A stretch of 64,000 nucleotides of DNA, from the NCBI GenBank assembly GCA_964017235.1, contig OZ024931.1, positions 22,854,189 to 22,918,188 of the forward strand. Direction: 5' to 3'. A program made the position numbers and the translations under genes. Shown piece after piece: positions 58,519-64,000 of the stretch (its first letter is position 1; each line of letters opens with the position of its first letter). Source of the stretch: Sabellastarte sp. h YS-2021. Taxonomy: Eukaryota > Annelida > Polychaeta > Sabellida > Sabellidae. The notes under the pieces are model-generated. The model had not been told where the DNA came from. It did no database searches and saw nothing but the letters and a program-made list of their open reading frames with translations.

Positions 58519-59952
58519 AAGCGTTCCTGAAAGGGCGCTTATTTGGTTTCGCGTCAGTTTCCTCACCGCCACCACCACCGCCGCCGTATTATGGTCTCCC
58601 TTGAATATCTCCCTTATTATTGCAAGCTTTTTAACCATATTTGGCAGTTATATACCTTAGGTGTGGGAAAATTTTTCCACATGCTTAAATTTGACCTTTG
58701 ATCTTTATCAAGGTCACATGATCAAAAAAAAAGTTTTTTCGGGTACACCCGCCCGTCATCGCAGTTCAGGAAAATCTACTGACCGCAGAGGCTTGTAACT
58801 TCATACACATGTTTATACTATCAAAAATGTGAGATGATTAGAGTTTGGGAGCAATCCAATGAAAATTGACCGATTTATGAGTGATTTTCTCACAGGTACC
58901 AGTCAGAAAGCTTAAAATTCATGTGAACTCCCTATTATCTTCTTATGTATTGCATTTAGAGCCATAAAATGTATTGGGAGGTAGTAGGAAACCATATGTG
59001 GAGAGTCTAGAAAGCAAGTCAAATTTCCCCCCGACCTCCCCTGTAGGGGTCAAACTGGAGTCATAAAATAGCCAATTTCATCTTTTCCCCTTATATCTCC
59101 TTTATTCTTGCTTCTAGAGCTTGGGAATGTATTAGGTGTTGGGAAACCATATGTGAATAGTCTAGATAGCCGGTCATATTTACCCCGGACCCTCCCTTAT
59201 GGATCAAACTGGGGTCATAAAATAGCTGATTTTGTGTTTTTGCCTTTTATCACCTTTATTATTGCTTTTAGAGCTTTAGAATGTATTAAGAGGTATTGGG
59301 AAACCTGATGTGATGAGTCTAGTTAGCCGGTCAGATTTACCCCCGGATCCCCCCTTATGGGTCAAACTGGGGTCATCAAATAGCCCACCCCCCACCCCTT
59401 TTATGGATCAAACTGGATTAATCAAATAGCCGATTTTGTGTTTTTGCCTTATATCTATTTTATTCTTGCTTTTAGAGATTTACAATGTATTCAGAGGTAT
59501 TGGGAAACCTTATGTGAAGAGTCTAGATAGCTGGTCAGATTTACCAGATAGAGGTGTTCAAAGCATTGTGTCATAAACTTCTTGCTTTTCTAAAGGCTCA
59601 CATTTTACTATGCCTTTTTCTAAAATGTAAATAGATATATGGCATTTATAAAGCACTGTTAATCTTTAAAACAAGTAGTTTTATGGTGTAACTTTCGACC
59701 TATTATAAGTATTGATGCTTTATGCATTCTTAGCCAGAGCATTTATTTGATTAACTTTCGCAATTTATGACCATAGAAAACAAAATAAAGCTTAAAATTT
59801 TCTTTCATGTTAATGCATGAACATCCACACTGTCTGCTTAACTTTCACTTCTTCTCTCAGCACTGCATGTTTTTATTTTCAAAAACCTTTTTCTACTGTA
59901 TATTATATTCCAGTGAACCTTTTTGGGACGCTTAGTTTTTGTTAGCAAAAAC
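58519..59952 (+). mobile_element. Hairpin-ended element inserted in a LINE
   Basis: Left hairpin AAGCGTTC / GGGCGCTT (58519-58540), a CCGCCACCACCACCGCCGCC tract, about four core units of ~155 bp ('aactggggtcataaaatagc'), then GGGACGCTT (complement of the left arm with one change, about 59925-59933) and a perfect hairpin GTTTTTG-ttag-CAAAAAC (59935-59952). The LINE reading resumes on both sides, which fixes the ends well. Same family as 24294-24479 plus 30007-30425. Confidence 0.85.
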
Positions 59953-60365
59953 ATTTTTCTAGTTCTTCTGGGATAGATGGATATAAACCTGGGTGTCATC
60001 TACATAAAAATAAAACTATATTCCTTTGTATTTACCAATAACCAACCTGAGGGGAGTAGTGTATGATAAAAACAATAAAGGACCCAAGACAGAACCTTGA
60101 GGCACACCAAATAGGAGTTTTCAAAGATCAGAAAGAGTGGAACCAATTTTATGGACTGACATCGTTCAGACAGGTAGGAAGTGAACCATTTCAGAACAGA
60201 ACCACTGACTCCAAACCAAGTCCGAAGACAAGTAAGAAGACTGGAATGATCAATGGTGTTGAATGCTGCAGATAGGTCAAACAATATCAAGGCAGTCAGG
60301 TTCGCCTCTCGACAAGGATAGATGAACTTAATTTTTTATGGAGAGAAGATGGTGGTTTATCTCAG
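59953..60365 (-). mobile_element. L2/CR1-like LINE, 5' part of the split copy
   Basis: Minus strand: LFDLSAAFNTIDHSSLLTCL, WFGVSGSVLKWFTSYLSERC, then after frame damage FYVDDTQVYIHLSQKN, i.e. reverse transcriptase motifs including the catalytic YVDD. It continues at 58518 after the inserted hairpin element. Truncated at the 5' end near 60365. Confidence 0.85.
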
Positions 60366-60432
60366 CTTTGCAGTTTAAAAACCTGATGTAAACTTTAACA
60401 TTGTACATATCATCAGAGTTTTTACTTTTCAT

Positions 60433-61110
60433 TACCCCACAGCCCTTAAGGGCTGTCGGGGTATTGTTTTCACCCATTGTGTACGGATGGGTGGGTGGGT
60501 GGGTGGGCGTCGGGAAAAAGTTTGTCCGGGCTGTATCTCAGAAACCGTAAGGTGTAGGAAGTTGATACTTGGTAGGGACATTGGTTAGGGGGTGTAGGTG
60601 TGCAACGTCATGGTCTGACCTTGATTTGACCTTGCCGTAGTGACCTTGACCTATAAAATCTTGTCCGGGATATATCTCGGAAACCGTAAGGTGTAGGAAG
60701 TTGTTACTGGGTAGGGACATTGGTTAGGGGGTGTAGGTGTGCAACGTCATGGTGCGACCTTGATTTGACCTTTGACCTTGCTGTAGTAACCTTGACCTAT
60801 AAAATCTTATCTGGGCTATATCTCGGAAACTGTAAGGTGTAGGAAGTTGATACATGGTAGGGACATTGGTTAGGGAGTGTAGGTGTGCAATGTCATGGTC
60901 TGACCTTGATTTGACCTTTGACCTTGCCATAGTGACCTTGACCTATAAATTCTTGTCCGGGTTATATCTTGGAAACCGTAAGATGTAGGAAGTTGATACT
61001 TAGTAGGGTCAATGGCTAGAAGGTGTAGGTGTGCAACGTCATGGTCTGACCTTGATTTGACTTTTAACCTTGCCGTAGTGACCTTGACCTATAAAATCTT
61101 GTTGCACCTT
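60433..61110 (+). mobile_element. Hairpin-headed element with ~145-bp core and G4 motif
   Basis: Left hairpin TACCCC + ACAGCCCTTAAGGGCTGT + c + GGGGTA (60433-60463; 15 pairs, one bulge). It is followed by GGGTGGGTGGGTGGGTGGGC (about 60488-60508), a perfect G-quadruplex motif. Four core units have 'ggaaaccgtaaggtgtagga', 'tgaccttgatttgacc' and 'gtgaccttgacctataaa'. The right end is not visible; the element stops near 61110. Confidence 0.7.
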
Positions 61111-61274
61111 TGGGTCTGTCTTTTGATGCAGATTAAGCACAGTTAAAGTCATATTAGAATTCATTAAGAATTTTACTTTTACAACTTCCGATTGTAACAG
61201 ATGGAATTTCATCAAGTGAGCCACAGACTTTGCTCCAACACCACACATAAGCAGTCATTGAATGTATTGCCACT

Positions 61275-61600
61275 TCATTATGCATGGTAATATTCAAAAC
61301 GTCCAAACCATAATTCAGCCATGCCAGATGTAGATAAAGAGTGTCGTAATGTTTAGTTTAATGATTAATGCTGTGATCTTGTTATTGAATTGTCTTGTTT
61401 TAATACTTCATCTTTACATGCATTATCTTTCTTGTAGACATTATTTTCTCTATTTAAACATTGTTTGGACCTTTATATAACTGACGGTGCTCTGAAAGTA
61501 TCCTGAACTTTGTACTGATACACTACTGCTATATGTCATGGTGTTAAAAATATTTCCCTAGGCTGTGGGAATACGGGCATCTCTGATGCTATTTTTTTAA
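61275..61600. repeat. Interspersed repeat, copy 2
   Basis: Same family and orientation as 2028-2345: 'ggtaatattcaaaac', 'ttattgaattgtcttgtttt', 'taaacattgtttggac', 'tacgggcatctctgatgcta'. The flanks 61111-61274 and 61601-61932 hold nothing I recognise. Confidence 0.65.
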
Positions 61601-61932
61601 ATTGAGGTTTTAATTTGTGTTGCCTAGTGGTATTAAATTTATTGTTGTATTTGTCTGTCTGTTTATTAGCAGGATTAAACAAATACTACTGGTCGGATCT
61701 TTATGACAAAAAATTAGGAGATGGATCTTGATCCAATTTAGATACCATTAAATTGTAGGAGTGATCCTGGTACCAAGATACAAAAAAATATCAAATATCC
61801 GTCTGTTCTTCTTTACCATGCCCTTTTACCCTATTTCAAACCGGTGATACTATTGTTTGACTTATGTTACCGGGTACCTAACTGATCAAAACATTAACAC
61901 AATATCTGATGATCAATTATTTATTATCCCAG

Positions 61933-62027
61933 GACCATGAGAAACTTCAGCAGCAGTACAGTAACCTGAAGACACTCACTGAGGAGCAGGAAGCTACACT
62001 GAAAGACCTGGGATCTCATTTGTCTGA
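61933..62027 (+). CDS. RUFY2: RUFY2-like protein, coiled-coil exon (5th in window)
   Basis: Acceptor 'attatcccag', donor 'gtgagt'. Phase 0 start, ends two bases into a codon. It encodes DHEKLQQQYSNLKTLTEEQE and ATLKDLGSHLS plus part of Glu. It corresponds to the vertebrate segment ending EQEQALQELGNKLSE, just before the linker to the FYVE finger. Confidence 0.94.
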
Positions 62028-63220
62028 GTGAGTCCAGTTGCTGTCCAGTAACTGTTTATACTTTCAGGTTTTATTTGACATCAGGTCTAAATGTATCTGT
62101 GTCATATATATTTGTTTAGTAGTTAACAATAGTCAATATTTATCACAATTCAATAAACATATCTTTTTCATCCTATAAAAACATTGTTGTTGCATTCTCT
62201 AACTGAAATTAATTCACTTTTATGACTAGATGTTGTGTAATCTTTTTAAGACATAAGGGAGACACATCATAAATTACATTTTTATGTCCCTTCACAGGCA
62301 ACAGTTCACATCAAATATACTTGCCAACTGAACAGTTGCATTCTGACTTGAAAATACTATATGCATGTATTCGTTAAACCATATAAATTAAGATTGACAG
62401 GCAAGTTATTGCATAACAGAGGTAGGTACTTAGTATATATAAGGTGTTATATGGCTTAGATTATGTTACACCATGTTTCAAATTTCTGTGGCATTCATTA
62501 CTGATTTATCATCCAGAGATGTTCATACATGTACTTGTTTCAGGTGCTATTTTTGTAAAGAAATATTTTATTGAAACAATCGCACAAATCAACAAAGGTT
62601 ATAACAAGCCTTCATGCAGGAAGAGCTATTTACAAAAGAATATGAACAGATGATCATGATGTTGATCATGGTGCATTAACTGTAAGAATGTGATATCCCT
62701 GGAATCTGATTTATTCTAAACCCTAAATTAAAGTTGCAGTGTGTGAAATACAAGATAACACAACATGATTCAGCCAAAGATAAAACTGTGCCTTTTTCCC
62801 ATAAAGGTTCTTTTTATGTAATGCTGTGTAACATTACAGAATAAATCATTTGAAGCCAATGTCAATCATTGGACACCAATATTTGAAAAATAATAAAGGC
62901 ACTTGTCTTCTCTACAAATAGAGGGGTATTTATTGTTTAGTTGCAAGTGGTGGTCTTCCACCTCTATTGCTGGGGGGGGGGGGGGGGGGGGGGGGAATCC
63001 CAATAGTCATTGATCTCCAATTGCAAGTACAATATCTTGTTTTCTTTCCCTGTCCATACTGGCTGCTGTGACAAGTTCCATTAAGCATTTCTTGAAAGCG
63101 AGATTTGAATCTCTTCACATGCAAAATATAACCTGCATAAAACTTTATCCAGTCATTTTGGGAAGTAAATAAAGAGGGTGAAGAGTAGAAGAACCTTTAA
63201 ATTGGGTTGTTTCTGTGCAG
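62028..63220. other. RUFY intron with a 24-base poly(G)
   Basis: AT-rich intron. A run of 24 G lies at 62972-62995. No gene recognised; a minus-strand frame with a proline run across the poly(G) is an artefact of that run. Confidence 0.5.
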
Positions 63221-63347
63221 GTCCAAGCTGAAAATGGAGGACCTTAAGGAAATGAACCAGGCAAGCAGAGAGGCCCAGTGGACAGATGACAAACATGTGG
63301 CCAACTGTAAACAGTGCAGCAAGGCATTTTCAGTATCCAGAAGAAAG
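63221..63347 (+). CDS. RUFY2: RUFY2-like protein, exon entering the FYVE finger (6th)
   Basis: Acceptor 'tctgtgcag', donor 'gtaaaa'. One base completes Glu, then SKLKMEDLKEMNQASREAQW, TDDKHVANCKQCSKAFSVSR and RK. It contains the FYVE WxxD motif (WTDD) and the first zinc pair CKQC. SKLKMEDLKE and the spacing to the finger match RUFY1/2 closely. The FYVE domain binds phosphatidylinositol 3-phosphate on early endosomes. Confidence 0.97.
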
Positions 63348-63951
63348 GTAAAATATCATACCACTGTGTTAAGTGTGATCAGTGTGATTGGGCATTTTTA
63401 TTGTCCAACAATTAAGGGAAGAACCTGTGTGTGACTGTGCTGAATTGTGTGTGTGAAGAGCTAGGGCTGTGATGGGGGTACCAGATACTCCACAACAGCC
63501 TGTGCATGTTTACAAACTGGCCGCAATCTAGGAAACTGAGCACTCGTGAAACTATTAAAATATTATGTAATTCCACAAACATTGGTGACATCATGTTACA
63601 GCAGATTTATCTTCCCATTTTTCATTTATCACGTAATTTTCCTAATTTCAACCAAAGGATTTTGGTTACCTAACTAGCCATATTTCCTTTATCAGTGCAA
63701 TATTTCAAAAAATATATATTTTGGATTAGTAATGACTAAAACACGGCTACCTGCATTCAGGTCACTTTGTCTCATTTCAACCCTCCACAAGTCACATCCC
63801 CTGGGAAGAACTGATGCTTTTGTAAAGAAAAAAAATTGGTATTTTGTAGCTGGCACGTGTGTTTGGATGAATTTACGAATGTCATAATTTTTGTAATGAA
63901 ATGGTATAGTATTCTGACGGAAAAATTTAGTCAATCTACTCTTTTTAACAG
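63348..63951. other. RUFY intron, nothing recognised
   Basis: 604-bp intron splitting the FYVE finger between RRK and HHC. No feature supported inside. Confidence 0.5.
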
Positions 63952-64000
63952 CACCATTGCCGCAACTGTGGGGATATTTTCTGCAATGAATGTTCAGATA
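63952..64000 (+). CDS. RUFY2: RUFY2-like protein, FYVE core exon (7th, cut by window)
   Basis: Acceptor 'tttttaacag'. Encodes HHCRNCGDIFCNECSD, joining the preceding exon to form R(R)KHHCRNCG, the basic phosphoinositide-binding motif, with the second and third zinc pairs. It is nearly identical to vertebrate RUFY2 (HHCRNCGEIFCNACSDNE, from memory). The rest of the finger (the RVCD part) lies beyond the right edge. Confidence 0.96.

Noticed and set aside
62930-63124. Proline-run protein on the minus strand
   Set aside because: The proline run is the poly(G) tract read backwards, and the rest has no family signature.

Overview
This window is intronic, transposon-dense animal DNA, most likely from a mollusc. 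Two host genes are visible. Seven consecutive + strand exons (3261 to 64000, continuing off the right edge) encode the coiled coil and the start of the FYVE zinc finger of a RUFY1/RUFY2-type endosomal protein. Exon phases match at every junction, so no exon is missing between them. A second gene lies antisense inside the first RUFY intron: a gonadotropin-releasing-hormone (GnRH) family prohormone at 9648-10682. Its peptide QNYHYSKGWAAG-KR has the lophotrochozoan form of GnRH (pQN-aromatic-H-aromatic-S-x-G-W plus two residues and an amidation Gly), which supports a mollusc. The propeptide behind the hormone is a run of nine 17-residue tandem repeats, unlike the short GnRH-associated peptides I know.

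Almost everything else is repetitive. The commonest class is a set of about a dozen elements that share an architecture rather than a sequence. Each has a short near-perfect hairpin at its left end, often a GC-rich CGCC tract after it, and then a core array of 120-170 bp tandem units. In the best-preserved copies the right end carries a reverse complement of the left hairpin arm followed by a second short hairpin. This best fits non-autonomous Helentron-type (Helitron2) rolling-circle elements, by inference. Cores lie at about 15.4-16.0, 21.0-22.2, 39.3-40.7, 41.0-43.0, 50.4-53.6, 54.7-55.6, 58.9-59.5 and 60.5-61.1 kb.

Tyrosine-recombinase retrotransposons of the DIRS order form the second class. 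A nearly whole coding element (about 24480-30006) sits inside a Helentron-like copy. The right end of another ends at about 2027. A 10.2 kb element (34300-44495) keeps DIRS-type ends and internal complementary region but no recognisable DIRS coding region, and it has taken up a LINE, a SINE and two hairpin elements. There are also fragments of an L2/CR1-like LINE (the best on the minus strand at 57503-60365, split by a hairpin element), a second LINE tail at 36.9-37.7 kb, several tRNA-derived SINEs, and DNA-transposon-like elements with terminal inverted repeats and, in two cases, 8-9 bp target duplications.

Layout: 0-3.2 kb, DIRS end and old repeats; 3.3 kb, RUFY exon; 3.4-22.4 kb, intron with the GnRH gene; 22.4 and 23.6 kb, RUFY exons; 23.7-57.3 kb, a 33.6 kb intron built mainly of transposons; 57.3, 61.9, 63.2 and 63.95 kb, RUFY exons leading into the FYVE domain. 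Most small open frames in the window come from tandem arrays or are antisense shadows and are not reported as genes.
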